From positions 1 through 23,218 of IMG/VR virus record IMGVR_UViG_3300042542_000932: 23,218 nt of DNA. One strand, given 5' to 3'. Source of the stretch: a virus. The notes beneath the pieces are model-generated. The model had not been told where the DNA came from. It made no database searches and saw only the letters and a program-made list of their open reading frames with translations. Below, piece by piece: positions 6,618 to 14,160 of this stretch; positions within the stretch are counted from its first letter, which is position 1; every line of letters begins with the position of its first letter. The translations under genes were made by a program, and so were the position numbers.

Positions 6618-8095
6618 CTCGTGGTTTTGTTGGTCTTGCGTCTAGTAGTGGCGGCGGTCCTGGTGGCCCAGGCAAGCCTCTAAACGTCGCGGCTGTGTCA
6701 GTGGCTAACGGCGCTAACTATGATATGCCTGTTTCGTGGAATGCCCCAGTAAGCAACGGTGGCAGCGCTATTACAGATTACACAATTCAGTACTCTACTA
6801 ATAGTGGCTCTACATGGTCTACGTACTCAAAGCCAGCAAGCGGCGCAGATACTGTTTTTTCAACAAACATCGGTACTGGTGCTGGCAGCGCCGTCAATGC
6901 AGTAGCGACACAGTCTGATAAAAAAATCATTGTAGGCGGCTCGTTCACCACTTGGAACGGTACAACAGTAAACCGTATTGTTCGTTTAAACTCTGACGGT
7001 ACAAGAGATACTGCGTTTACTACAAACGTCGGTACTGCCGCTCAGCAAGTTGTCACTTCTATAGCAATTCAATCTGATGGTAAAATAGTTGTAGGAGGCC
7101 AGTTCACCACTTGGAACGGTACAACAGTAAACCGTATCGTGCGCTTAAACTCAGACGGCACTAGAGATACTACTTTTACAACAAATACTGGTACTGGTGC
7201 TAATGGCTCTGTTTTTGCAGTAGCAATTCAATCTGACGGTAAAATTATTGTAGCTGGTTCGTTTACTACTTGGAACGGTGCAATGGTGGGCCGTATGGTT
7301 AGACTAAGTTCTGACGGTACAAGAGAGGTTGATTTTACCTTTAATGTTGCAGGAGGCGGCGATAGCAGCATTAATACAATAGCAATTCAATCTGACGGCA
7401 AAATTATTGTGGGCGGACTTTTTACTACTTGGGGAGTTATAGCAACTGTAAGAGGCATCGTTCGTTTGAACACTAACGGCTCTCGGGATACAACTTTTAC
7501 TACAAACACTGGAGCAGGCGCAGTTGCCCCTTCCGTTTATTCTGTAGCAGTGCAGTCTGATGACAAAATTCTCGTATGTGGCGATTTTGGCAATTGGAAC
7601 GGAGTAAATGTTGGAGCCATTGTTCGCCTCAATTCTAACGGCACTAGAGACACAGCTTTTACGACAAACGTTGGTACAGGCTCTGACGGCTTGCCTATCA
7701 ACGTAGCAACAGTCCAGTCTGATGGTAAAATACTTGTTGGTGGTGAGTTTGCTTATTGGAACGGTGTATTAGTAGATTGCATTGTTCGCCTAAACTCTGA
7801 CGGCACTAGAGATACTACGTTTACTACAGATACTAATACGCCAAATGGTTACGTTGAGTGTTTTGCACTTCAGTCTGACGGCGACATTGTTGTTGGTGGA
7901 GACTTCACGTTGTGGGGCATTGTAAATGCACCTGGTGTTGTTTTCTTAAACTTGAACAATTCTACATCTGTAGTGGCGTCTGGTCTAACTGCTAACGGCA
8001 CTAGTTACATTTTCCGTGTGCTCGCAACTAACGTTATCGGCAGCGGGCCGTACTCTGACGCTTCATCTGCTGTAGTAAACGGGATTAGCGAATGA
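6614..8095 (+). CDS. Tail protein: Fn3 domain with an inserted seven-bladed beta-propeller
   Basis: This 493-residue protein starts in an ATGA overlap with the fibre gene. After a Gly/Pro-rich leader (SSGGGPGGPGKP) comes the first half of a fibronectin type III domain (residues 21-77: MPVSWNAPVSNGGSAITDYT, WSTYSK). At residue 79 the Fn3 sequence stops and seven tandem repeats of 49-54 residues follow up to 448, each built as D-T-x-F-T-T-N, then QSDGKIIVGG.F, WNG, IVRLNSDGTR. This is the delta-60 / DUF5122-type propeller repeat. At 449 the Fn3 pattern resumes with VVASGLTANGTSYIFRVLAT and NVIGSGPYSDAS. Together the two ends make one complete Fn3 domain, so the propeller appears to sit in one of its loops. 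It probably displays a carbohydrate- or protein-binding surface at the tail tip; that function is inference. Confidence 0.85.
   Translation: MTRGFVGLASSSGGGPGGPGKPLNVAAVSVANGANYDMPVSWNAPVSNGGSAITDYTIQYSTNSGSTWSTYSKPASGADTVFSTNIGTGAGSAVNAVATQSDKKIIVGGSFTTWNGTTVNRIVRLNSDGTRDTAFTTNVGTAAQQVVTSIAIQSDGKIVVGGQFTTWNGTTVNRIVRLNSDGTRDTTFTTNTGTGANGSVFAVAIQSDGKIIVAGSFTTWNGAMVGRMVRLSSDGTREVDFTFNVAGGGDSSINTIAIQSDGKIIVGGLFTTWGVIATVRGIVRLNTNGSRDTTFTTNTGAGAVAPSVYSVAVQSDDKILVCGDFGNWNGVNVGAIVRLNSNGTRDTAFTTNVGTGSDGLPINVATVQSDGKILVGGEFAYWNGVLVDCIVRLNSDGTRDTTFTTDTNTPNGYVECFALQSDGDIVVGGDFTLWGIVNAPGVVFLNLNNSTSVVASGLTANGTSYIFRVLATNVIGSGPYSDASSAVVNGISE
6848..7957 (+). repeat. Seven tandem beta-propeller blade repeats
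   Basis: Residues 79-448 of the Fn3 protein divide into seven blades starting at residues 79, 132, 185, 238, 292, 346 and 400. Their lengths are 53, 53, 53, 54, 54, 54 and 49 residues. Each carries a QSDxKI(I/V)VGG strand and most an IVRLNSDGTR strand. Seven is a number that closes a propeller. The last blade is the most diverged. Confidence 0.9.
6944..7137 (+). repeat. Near-identical DNA repeat between blades 1 and 2
   Basis: A 35-base stretch starting TTCACCACTTGGAACGGTAC is identical at 6944-6978 and 7103-7137, offset 159 bases (53 codons). This is closer than the similarity among the other blades and suggests a recent duplication or gene conversion. Confidence 0.85.
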
Positions 8096-9303
8096 GTATG
8101 TTTTACACTCCAATTACATTTTATGGTGAAGGCGAATACGGCTCATACGCATACAATGACGGGCCAAGTCAAGGCATTGAAACAACAGCTGTCGATAGAA
8201 CTTTAATTCCTCTTCCGCCGCCAGTCTTTTCCGGCATGAAGCTTCAGTCGGACGTTATTCTTGGTAGCTTAGTTTTCAACACTATTGATGCAAATAACGT
8301 TATCTGGGTATGCACAGACATTGAAGGTTGGTGGGTTCACCCAGATCCAGACATCCCAGATGTAACTCGAGGCTGGCGTGATGGTTCATACGATGCTCGT
8401 GGGCGGTGGCAGGCTCGTCAAATAACTCTTACAGGCTCTATTCTTTCGCCTGACCCGAGTCTTTCGCCAGCCGCACGTAACACTCTTATCGAGGCAACGA
8501 GTTTAGTGTACACCGGGGCATGGTTAAAGACTATGGAGAATCCTACTCGAGCAGCGTACGTTCGTCTAAGCGGTCGGCCAAGTATTACAAGTACTACTGC
8601 GCGTGGTCGCATAGATTTTTCAATTGGTTTACGAGCTGCCGATCCGATTAAATACTCGTGGGACGACTCTGACCCAGACGGCTATGGCCTTGTGACTATA
8701 CCTTGCAAAAACGCTGCGACAACGCAAGACGGCCAAGAGTCCATTACTAACTTAGGTAATATTTCTGTTCCTGTGTTTTTGGAAGTTACTGGACCTACAG
8801 TAGGTGACACCACTGTAATTAATGAAACTACTGGTGAAGTACTGACAATTACAGGTACTCTTCGTGCATCAGAAGTTCTGACAGTGACAAATAAAGAGCT
8901 GACGTCTAATGAAGCCATTCTTACAGTATCTTCAGTCGGCAATCTTGTAGAAGGCGATACAGTCACTGTCGCTGGCGTAGATTCTACGTTCAACGGTTTG
9001 CATGTACTGACAGATGTAGACGCTGGCACAAATAAAATTCGCTATGCTCTTACTGCAACTACCGTGGTGTCTCAAGCAAGCTCGGGCACAGTGACTCGCG
9101 ACGCTGACTATTTGGAAATTGATACGCACGAGCGGGAGGTCGGTCTAAATGGGTCTACGTTTGGCGCACGAACATACATTGATACTCTTACGGACTGGGT
9201 TACTCTTCAGCCTGGCGCAAACATAATTAAGTTTATTGACGAAGGCGCAGCTAATGCTACAGCTTCTCTCAAAGTGTACTACAGATCCGGGTGGATCGGG
9301 TAG
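8092..9303 (+). CDS. Distal tail (Dit-like) minor tail protein with an inserted module
   Basis: This 403-residue protein starts in an ATGA overlap; ATG 8098 is an alternative start two codons later. The N-terminal half has GWWVHPDPDIPDVTRGWRDG, RGRWQARQITLTGSIL and a long helix (SPAARNTLIEATSLVYTGAW), the usual plan of actinophage Dit-like proteins that form the ring joining tail tube and tail tip. The C-terminal beta-sandwich begins at VPVFLEVTGP (226-235) and ends DYLEIDTHEREVGLNG, DWVTLQPGANIIKF and YYRSGWIG. Between ASEVLTV (259-265) and DYLEID (339-344) sits an extra module of about 70 residues, TNKELTSNEAILTV through SQASSGTV, which is repeated in the next gene. The gene precedes the hub gene, as Dit genes commonly do. 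Family call is by pattern. Confidence 0.75.
   Translation: MSMFYTPITFYGEGEYGSYAYNDGPSQGIETTAVDRTLIPLPPPVFSGMKLQSDVILGSLVFNTIDANNVIWVCTDIEGWWVHPDPDIPDVTRGWRDGSYDARGRWQARQITLTGSILSPDPSLSPAARNTLIEATSLVYTGAWLKTMENPTRAAYVRLSGRPSITSTTARGRIDFSIGLRAADPIKYSWDDSDPDGYGLVTIPCKNAATTQDGQESITNLGNISVPVFLEVTGPTVGDTTVINETTGEVLTITGTLRASEVLTVTNKELTSNEAILTVSSVGNLVEGDTVTVAGVDSTFNGLHVLTDVDAGTNKIRYALTATTVVSQASSGTVTRDADYLEIDTHEREVGLNGSTFGARTYIDTLTDWVTLQPGANIIKFIDEGAANATASLKVYYRSGWIG
8884..9096 (+). other. Inserted beta module, copy 1 (in the Dit-like protein)
   Basis: Residues 265-335 read TNKELTSNEAILTVSSVGN, then GDTVTVAGVDSTFNGLHVLT and a Val/Ser-rich end. This matches the plan L-T-S-N-x-A-x-L-T, G-D-x-V-x-V-x-G-V-D-S-T-F-N-G seen in three further segments of the hub gene. 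It interrupts the C-terminal beta domain of the host protein. Confidence 0.7.
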
Positions 9304-9309
9304 TATACT
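9304..9309 (+). promoter_or_regulatory. Possible -10 box before the hub gene
   Basis: TATACT lies immediately after the stop of the Dit-like gene and 34 bases before the hub start, inside the ten-base palindrome TAGTATACTA (9301-9310). There is no evident -35. Confidence 0.3.
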
Positions 9310-9337
9310 AATAACGGAATGACATGGAGAATTTTAT

Positions 9338-11317
9338 ATGCCGGTATTTGACCCATTAGTAGCAGAGTACAGATACTTTGTTGCTGACATTCTATCAAAC
9401 GAAGTTATTGCAGAACTGCCGCTAAAAGGCGTAACCTACGAGCGCGCAATTAAAAGCGCTGGCAGTTTCAGCGCAAGTATGCCTATCATTGATGCAACGT
9501 CTGCGTACAATATGTACGAGTACACAATGCCCGGAAAGACCGCTCTTTACGTTGTACGTAACAACGAATGCGTTTGGGGCGGAATCATATGGTCGCGCGC
9601 GTATTCCGCCGCTAACCGTGAGTTGAGTATTAGCGGTTCTGAGTTTACAAGCTATTTTTACCATCGCAATGTCTGGAAAACGTACAGTCATCAGTTTGAG
9701 GCGTCTATTACTGCGTCAGGCGGCACTGCTGCTGTTACACTAACAAACGCAACGTACCCATTCTCAGCAGGTATGCCTTTACGCATCGATTTTGTTGGTT
9801 CTTTATCTAGCTATAATGGCGCAAGGACTGTGCTTGCTAGTCCTGCGCCAACTGCTACTACCTTTTCAGCCACTATCACTGGTCTACCAAACGATTCGTA
9901 TACTGGAGTAACTATTACCGTTCGCATTGACAGCTACGACTACGTGCGTCGTCTTATTGACACAGTTCTTAGCGACTTTAAAGATATGGCATTTGCAAAT
10001 AATGAAATCGAGCCAAGTCTGCAAAACAGATACAACATTACAAATAAAGTACTGACAAGCAATACTGCCACACTTACTACTTCTGTAGCACATGATGTGA
10101 TTGTCGGGCAGGTTGTAGATATCGAGAATGTAGACAGCACTTTTAATGGCGCTCACGAAGCGTCTGCAATTACTAGTAATACTGTTTCATACCAAAAAAC
10201 AGCAACAAATGTTGCGTCAACAGCTGTGTCCTCTGTTGCGCGATCTGTTACATTGCGGCAATTTGACGCGCCAAGTAGCACTGCTACTTTGACTACATCC
10301 GCGTCTCACGGCTTTTCGGTAGGTAACGTAGTTGAGGTATCTGGTGTTGACGACCCGTCGCTAAGCGCGACGGTGTTTAACGGTAAATTTGCTATTACAG
10401 GCGTGCCAGCGGCAAACCAGTTTACGTATTTTTCATACTTTGGCAGTAACATTGACTCTGGTGCCACGAGCGGCACAGCAACTGTTGTACCATCGCTATG
10501 GTCTAATACGTTTGGGCCGTTTAGTGGTAACGCAGATTTCGGCCTTGAGTATTCAACAGCAGACTATAGTGGTGTTAATCTTTCAAACGTAATATTGCGA
10601 GGATTTGAACTCAAGTCGGTCGGCGAAGAATTAGACACATACTCAGACTCAATTAACGGTTTTGAGTATCGCATTGATTGTTCATATGACGTAGCTACTT
10701 CTTCTTTTAAAAGAACGTTTGTTTTAATACCCATTAACTTCCCAAATCCTCCACCTTCTGGAGAAGCTTCTCCAATTACACGTTTTGGCGCACAAAATCT
10801 TGTTTTTGAGTTTCCCGGAAATATTAGCACTGTTAGCATTGACGAGTCTGCAGAAGACGCTGCAACAAGATTTTTTGTTGTTGGCAACGATCCAGCACTT
10901 ACTGGAGACGCAAGTCAGCCTTATGCAGTCGCAAGCGCAAAAGATCTTCTCAATGACGGCTGGCCATTGCTTGACGGCGAAACTTCTAAAAATGATTTAA
11001 TCAATGAAGAAGCGTTGTACGACTATGCTAGTAGATATATTTCCGAGTTTCGTCCGCCCGTAACCGACATAAAAGTATCTGTTAATGGCTCGCTAGCTCC
11101 GCAGGTTGGGACATACAGCCCCGGCGACTGGTGCTGTCTAATTATTGATGACTACTTTGTTCAGCAGCGTCTTTTAAGCAAACTAGAACCAAGATCTGAT
11201 CTTCTTGTGAGAAAAATAGAATCATTTAAAGTTTCTGTTCCAGATAATCCATCGTTTCCTGAGCAGGTTGATTTAGGCCTGATCACTGAGTGGGAGGTAG
11301 ACAAAGTTGGCGAGTAA
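9338..11317 (+). CDS. Tail hub (Tal-like) minor tail protein with inserted modules
   Basis: This 659-residue protein starts at ATG 9338 behind GGAG at 9326-9329. The first 120 residues carry the typical start of phage hub proteins: YRYFVADILSNEVIAELPL, YERAIKSAGSFSASMP, then ALYVVRNNECVWGGIIWSRA and a RELSISGSEFTSYFYHR strand-helix. Three beta modules follow (121-196, 234-304, 307-384), separated by short hub segments such as YDYVRRLIDTVLSDF. The hub fold then resumes with GVNLSNVILRGFELKSVGEELDTYSDSINGFEYRID and ends in strands (YSPGDWCCLIIDDYFVQQRL). Hub proteins close the tail tube and trigger DNA release. The protein is longer than simple hubs mainly because of the modules. No peptidase motif is apparent. 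Confidence 0.8.
   Translation: MPVFDPLVAEYRYFVADILSNEVIAELPLKGVTYERAIKSAGSFSASMPIIDATSAYNMYEYTMPGKTALYVVRNNECVWGGIIWSRAYSAANRELSISGSEFTSYFYHRNVWKTYSHQFEASITASGGTAAVTLTNATYPFSAGMPLRIDFVGSLSSYNGARTVLASPAPTATTFSATITGLPNDSYTGVTITVRIDSYDYVRRLIDTVLSDFKDMAFANNEIEPSLQNRYNITNKVLTSNTATLTTSVAHDVIVGQVVDIENVDSTFNGAHEASAITSNTVSYQKTATNVASTAVSSVARSVTLRQFDAPSSTATLTTSASHGFSVGNVVEVSGVDDPSLSATVFNGKFAITGVPAANQFTYFSYFGSNIDSGATSGTATVVPSLWSNTFGPFSGNADFGLEYSTADYSGVNLSNVILRGFELKSVGEELDTYSDSINGFEYRIDCSYDVATSSFKRTFVLIPINFPNPPPSGEASPITRFGAQNLVFEFPGNISTVSIDESAEDAATRFFVVGNDPALTGDASQPYAVASAKDLLNDGWPLLDGETSKNDLINEEALYDYASRYISEFRPPVTDIKVSVNGSLAPQVGTYSPGDWCCLIIDDYFVQQRLLSKLEPRSDLLVRKIESFKVSVPDNPSFPEQVDLGLITEWEVDKVGE
9698..9925 (+). 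other. Inserted beta module, copy 2 (hub protein, most diverged)
   Basis: Residues 121-196 read EASITASGGTAAVTLTNATY, then FSAGMPLRIDFVGSLSSYNG and a Thr-rich strand end. The order of strands and the S-x-x-N-G turn resemble the other modules, but the match is weaker. It separates two hub segments. Confidence 0.5.
10037..10489 (+). other. Inserted beta modules, copies 3 and 4 in tandem (hub protein)
   Basis: Copy 3 (residues 234-304) starts TNKVLTSNTATLTTSVAH and has VDSTFNGAH. Copy 4 (307-384) has STATLTTSASHGFSVGN, VVEVSGVDD, then TVFNGKFAITGV and SGATSGTATV. Copy 3 is very like the module in the Dit-like gene (TNKxLTSN, VDSTFNG). Such modules are often matched by automatic tools to an E1 enzyme FCCH-like small beta fold; the name does not imply enzyme activity here. 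Confidence 0.7.
11292..11297 (+). promoter_or_regulatory. Ribosome binding site deciding a TTG start
   Basis: GGGAGG lies inside the end of the hub gene with a nine-base spacer to TTG 11307. It supports TTG as the start of the fibre protein, with an 11-base overlap between the genes. Confidence 0.7.
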
Positions 11318-12557
11318 TCTAAAACGAAGTAAGCGTACTGTTGGGCAAAGACTTATAGATCTTCAAACAAAAGTCTCAGGCTTACAAAAAAGAGTTGGCC
11401 CTGTCGAGCTTGGCACAAACGCGGTGTCTACTGCTAGTCTGCAGCCTGGCGCTATTGGTGGTTGGGTGGTTGACGTAACATCAATCTACACAGGCGTAAA
11501 AACAGCAACTGGTTCGTTTGCGCCTGCAGGCTCAATTACGATAGGCTCTGACGGTCACATTACAGCAAGCAAATTTCGCATTGACGCTAACGGAAACGCG
11601 TTTTTTACTGGTGCAATTAGCGGTGGTACGATTGACATCGGCGATTTTGACACTTCTTCTTTTCATGTTGATGCGGTAGGGCAAATGTGGCTTGGCGGAG
11701 CTAACTATACTGATGCGCCATTTAGAGTAAGCGCTGATGGCATTTTGAGATCAAGAGTAGTGTTCAGCAGTGGCAGCACGTTTACTACAACTATATCAAG
11801 TGGGTCGTACAGAAGTGAATTTTATGATAGCCCAAATAATGCGTATGCGCTATACACAATTGGGTCGACTCAGCAAGCAAGCACCGCTTTTTGGGTAAAT
11901 ACAAACAGTACTTTAGACGCAGATATTAGAGAAAAAGTTGTGTATCAGACCAACGGTATTTTTTTGGACGGCAGATCAGCAATCGGCGGCACGTACAGTA
12001 ACGTAGGTGCGTTCTACACAAGTCGTGGCACTGGCTACGTTAACTCAGTACTTAGTGTGCTAACAAAAAACAATAGCGGTACTACACTACAGTCTGTGGG
12101 TATATACGACGGTAACGTAGTCGCTACAGCCACTATTTCTGGCGCAGCAAAATTCTTCAAAATAAACCACCCGCTATACCCAGATAAAAAATTAGTTCAT
12201 GCGTCTATAGAAGGGCCGACTCTCGATGTGTTTTACAGAGGCATATCAGAACTAGTCAATGGCGAAGTAGAAATTGAATTGCCTGAGTACTTTGAAGCTT
12301 TAACTAGACAAGAAAATAGAACAGTACTGCTAACTGCAGAGGTAGATAACAGTGACGCTCAGGTCGCTCAACTTGCGTACTCTGCCGTGCGCAACGGCAA
12401 AATTAAGGTGTTTGAAGTTAACGAATCGCGGAACCCTTTTCAAAAGTTTAGTTGGGTTGTAATGGCTATACGATCTGACACTGATTTTGATGTGGTAGTT
12501 GACAATGATACTGCTCAAAGTGGCGCAATGCAGGCGCGTGAAATAAATACGCAATAG
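11307..12557 (+). CDS. Trimeric tail fibre / minor tail protein
   Basis: This 416-residue protein starts at TTG 11307 (GGGAGG upstream). The N-terminus is basic and heptad-like (RLIDLQTKVSGLQKRVG), a likely trimeric coiled coil. It continues with a beta-rich stalk: GGWVVDVTSIYTG, ITIGSDGHITASKFRIDANG and FFTGAISGGTIDIGDFDTSS, a layout seen in phage central fibre and tail-tip proteins. The final part, from about residue 282, contains FKINHPLYPDKKLVHASIEG, then VFYRG, EIELPEYFEALTR, and FSWVVMAIRSD. This is the conserved C-terminal domain (HPLxPxxKxLxHxxxEGP) found at the end of many fibre, spike and surface proteins. It is the last gene of the tail block. Role in adsorption is inferred. Confidence 0.75.
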   Translation: MASNLKRSKRTVGQRLIDLQTKVSGLQKRVGPVELGTNAVSTASLQPGAIGGWVVDVTSIYTGVKTATGSFAPAGSITIGSDGHITASKFRIDANGNAFFTGAISGGTIDIGDFDTSSFHVDAVGQMWLGGANYTDAPFRVSADGILRSRVVFSSGSTFTTTISSGSYRSEFYDSPNNAYALYTIGSTQQASTAFWVNTNSTLDADIREKVVYQTNGIFLDGRSAIGGTYSNVGAFYTSRGTGYVNSVLSVLTKNNSGTTLQSVGIYDGNVVATATISGAAKFFKINHPLYPDKKLVHASIEGPTLDVFYRGISELVNGEVEIELPEYFEALTRQENRTVLLTAEVDNSDAQVAQLAYSAVRNGKIKVFEVNESRNPFQKFSWVVMAIRSDTDFDVVVDNDTAQSGAMQAREINTQ

Positions 12558-12599
12558 ATATAAACCTAGTGCGGCTAAAAAACATATTTTATTATTTAC

Positions 12600-12626
12600 A
12601 GAGTATGTACGGCTTGTGCATACTCT
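12600..12626 (+). other. Hairpin at the tail/metabolism gene boundary
   Basis: AGAGTATGTAC (12600-12610) pairs with GTGCATACTCT (12616-12626) around the loop GGCTT, giving an 11-bp stem with one G-T pair. It is not followed by a clear T-run on either strand, so it is not a textbook terminator. It could end or attenuate tail transcription or protect an RNA end. It stands in the largest gap of the window, 12558-12670. Confidence 0.5.
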
Positions 12627-12630
12627 ATGT

Positions 12631-12638
12631 GATAAAAT
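12631..12638 (+). promoter_or_regulatory. Possible -10 box before the metabolism cluster
   Basis: GATAAAAT lies four bases after the hairpin and about 38 bases before ATG 12671. The same octamer stands at 1916-1923 before the tape measure gene. No good -35 is seen at normal spacing. Confidence 0.3.
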
Positions 12639-12670
12639 TTGATCAAATGTAATCATAGAGAGACACTTAT

Positions 12671-13141
12671 ATGATCGAAGTAAAAGACGGATCGAGAATC
12701 CTAAAGTTTAACGGCAAGCTGCTTGGCAAATCGTCATCGTATCGCCGTGGCTCAAACCGATGGATTGAGTTTGAACTTTATAAAACAGACAATGGCTCAT
12801 ACGTACTATCGCGTATTGGCGTGTCTGTCATATACCACACAGGCGCTTGCCATTTAGTCAAAAGATACGGTCTACAAGAAATAAGCTCGCAGGATGTCGT
12901 TAGTGATGTAGTCCCTTGCGACGACTGTAAGCCGTCGCTTATGGCAGAAGTTGTATTCCCAGAAAAGAATAGATACTGGGCGCAGGTCAGTGACGACCCG
13001 AATGCAGTACTTGAGGCGCTTTACAAATTTGACAACGGTGGCGCTAAATATTTAACGCATGTGGCACAACGGCTGCTTGAAGAATCTTCTGTGGCTGACA
13101 AAGGCATTGAGTCAGTCTACAGAATTGAAATGATTCCCTGA
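12671..13141 (+). CDS. Conserved hypothetical protein with a possible zinc site
   Basis: This 156-residue protein starts at ATG 12671, with GAGAG about ten bases upstream. The N-terminal half is strand-rich (ILKFNGKLLGKSSSYRRG, RWIEFELYKTDNGSYVLSRI, GVSVIYH) and looks like a phage and mobile-element family I have seen but cannot name. H56, C60, C83 and C86 (IYHTGACH and PCDDC) could bind a metal. The C-terminal half (DDPNAVLEALYKF, LTHVAQRLLEESS) is helical. It is the first gene after the boundary gap and probably starts an early or middle operon that leads into nucleotide metabolism. No function can be given. Confidence 0.75.
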   Translation: MIEVKDGSRILKFNGKLLGKSSSYRRGSNRWIEFELYKTDNGSYVLSRIGVSVIYHTGACHLVKRYGLQEISSQDVVSDVVPCDDCKPSLMAEVVFPEKNRYWAQVSDDPNAVLEALYKFDNGGAKYLTHVAQRLLEESSVADKGIESVYRIEMIP

Positions 13142-13147
13142 TATAAT
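13142..13147 (+). promoter_or_regulatory. Perfect -10 hexamer before the kinase gene
   Basis: TATAAT begins immediately after the TGA stop at 13139-13141 and 32 bases before ATG 13174. TTGAAA at 13125-13130 is only 11 bases upstream, too close for a standard sigma-70 promoter. Confidence 0.35.
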
Positions 13148-13173
13148 CAACATCTAACAGAAAGACGAATGAC

Positions 13174-14160
13174 ATGTTTATTGCTATTGAAGGCGCCGAT
13201 GGCGCAGGCAAAAGTTCGCTGATTGCGGCAATTAAATCGCAGCTGCTGGTTAAGCAGCCGAGTCTTCAAATTGTCGATCATCATAAAGGTAGACCGCCAG
13301 AAGAGACTCGTGAATGTCTTCTCTATGAATACGCCGCAAGTCTTGAAAGTGCAGATCTTTATGAGTCCGTGCATATTGCAGATCGCTGGCACTGGGGCGA
13401 ACGTACTTACGCGCCAACTAAGCGCCCTCACACTAATACTGACGGGTACGGTCTTCTTGGCAAGTCAGGCTGGCGCTGGGTGGAGCTGTTTATGCAGTCT
13501 CGTGGAATGGCACAGTTTATGTTATTCCAAAAACTTGATGTTATACGGGAAAGAGTAGCCGCGCGTGGCGATGACTACATTGAAATGTCAGAACTTGAAG
13601 AAATCTACAATGCGTATATAGAAACGTCTCAGGTTGCCATTCTTACCGAGACAATTATGCCTGGTAAAACAAGTTTTGAAAGTCTGCCTGGTTTTGCAAG
13701 TCATATTATTGATGTGGCAAATGCAGTAGCTGCGCGCGTTGAGTGGTTGCGCGCGTATCCTAGCTATATTGGGTCATCTCGCCCGCAGATTCTTTTGCTC
13801 GGTGATGACTTCAACGACAATAGTGAATTTGCTAATATTCATAATCTTCCGTTTATCCCAACGCCTGGCAGTTACAGCGAGTTTCTTTTTGAAGCATTCC
13901 CTGAAGATTTGTGGAAAAATGTTGGTATTATTAGCACTCGCTGGATTGGTTCAGATGAATTAGTAAATTTGCATGCAAAACTTGGCCGTCCTACGATTAT
14001 AGCTTTAGGTACTGGAGCAGAACGATTTATTCTTAGGACTACAGTTCATGTAGATGACTATGTCACTATTCGTCACCCACGGGCGGCAATGGACGATGAT
14101 CGTAGCGAGTACGGTTTACAAATTCAACAGGCAAACAAAAGAAAGATTGCAAGTAAATGA
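13174..14160 (+). CDS. dNMP (thymidylate-like) kinase with a C-terminal UDG-superfamily-like domain
   Basis: This 328-residue protein has two parts. Residues 1-190 are a P-loop nucleotide kinase of the thymidylate kinase kind: EGADGAGKSS at 6-15, the ADRWHWGERTY segment at 69-79 in the place of the DR(Y/H) motif, and RGDDYI-ELEEIYNAY in the lid/helix region. Such kinases raise dNMPs to dNDPs. Residues 204-310 are a separate alpha/beta domain: ILLLGDDFND, LPFIPTPGSYSEFLF, VGIIST, GRPTIIALGTGAERFI and IRHP. The order of these pieces resembles uracil-DNA glycosylase superfamily proteins, but the catalytic residues cannot be assigned. At 328 residues it is far longer than the usual 200-230 of the kinase family. 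It overlaps the next gene by ATGA, so kinase and synthase-family enzyme are probably co-translated. Phosphorylating a modified dCMP, as T4 gp1 does, is inference. Confidence 0.75.
   Translation: MFIAIEGADGAGKSSLIAAIKSQLLVKQPSLQIVDHHKGRPPEETRECLLYEYAASLESADLYESVHIADRWHWGERTYAPTKRPHTNTDGYGLLGKSGWRWVELFMQSRGMAQFMLFQKLDVIRERVAARGDDYIEMSELEEIYNAYIETSQVAILTETIMPGKTSFESLPGFASHIIDVANAVAARVEWLRAYPSYIGSSRPQILLLGDDFNDNSEFANIHNLPFIPTPGSYSEFLFEAFPEDLWKNVGIISTRWIGSDELVNLHAKLGRPTIIALGTGAERFILRTTVHVDDYVTIRHPRAAMDDDRSEYGLQIQQANKRKIASK

Noticed and set aside
13125-13147. Full sigma-70 promoter TTGAAA - TATAAT before the kinase gene
   Set aside because: The spacer is only 11 bases; the -10 is kept as a weak candidate but the pair is not a standard promoter.
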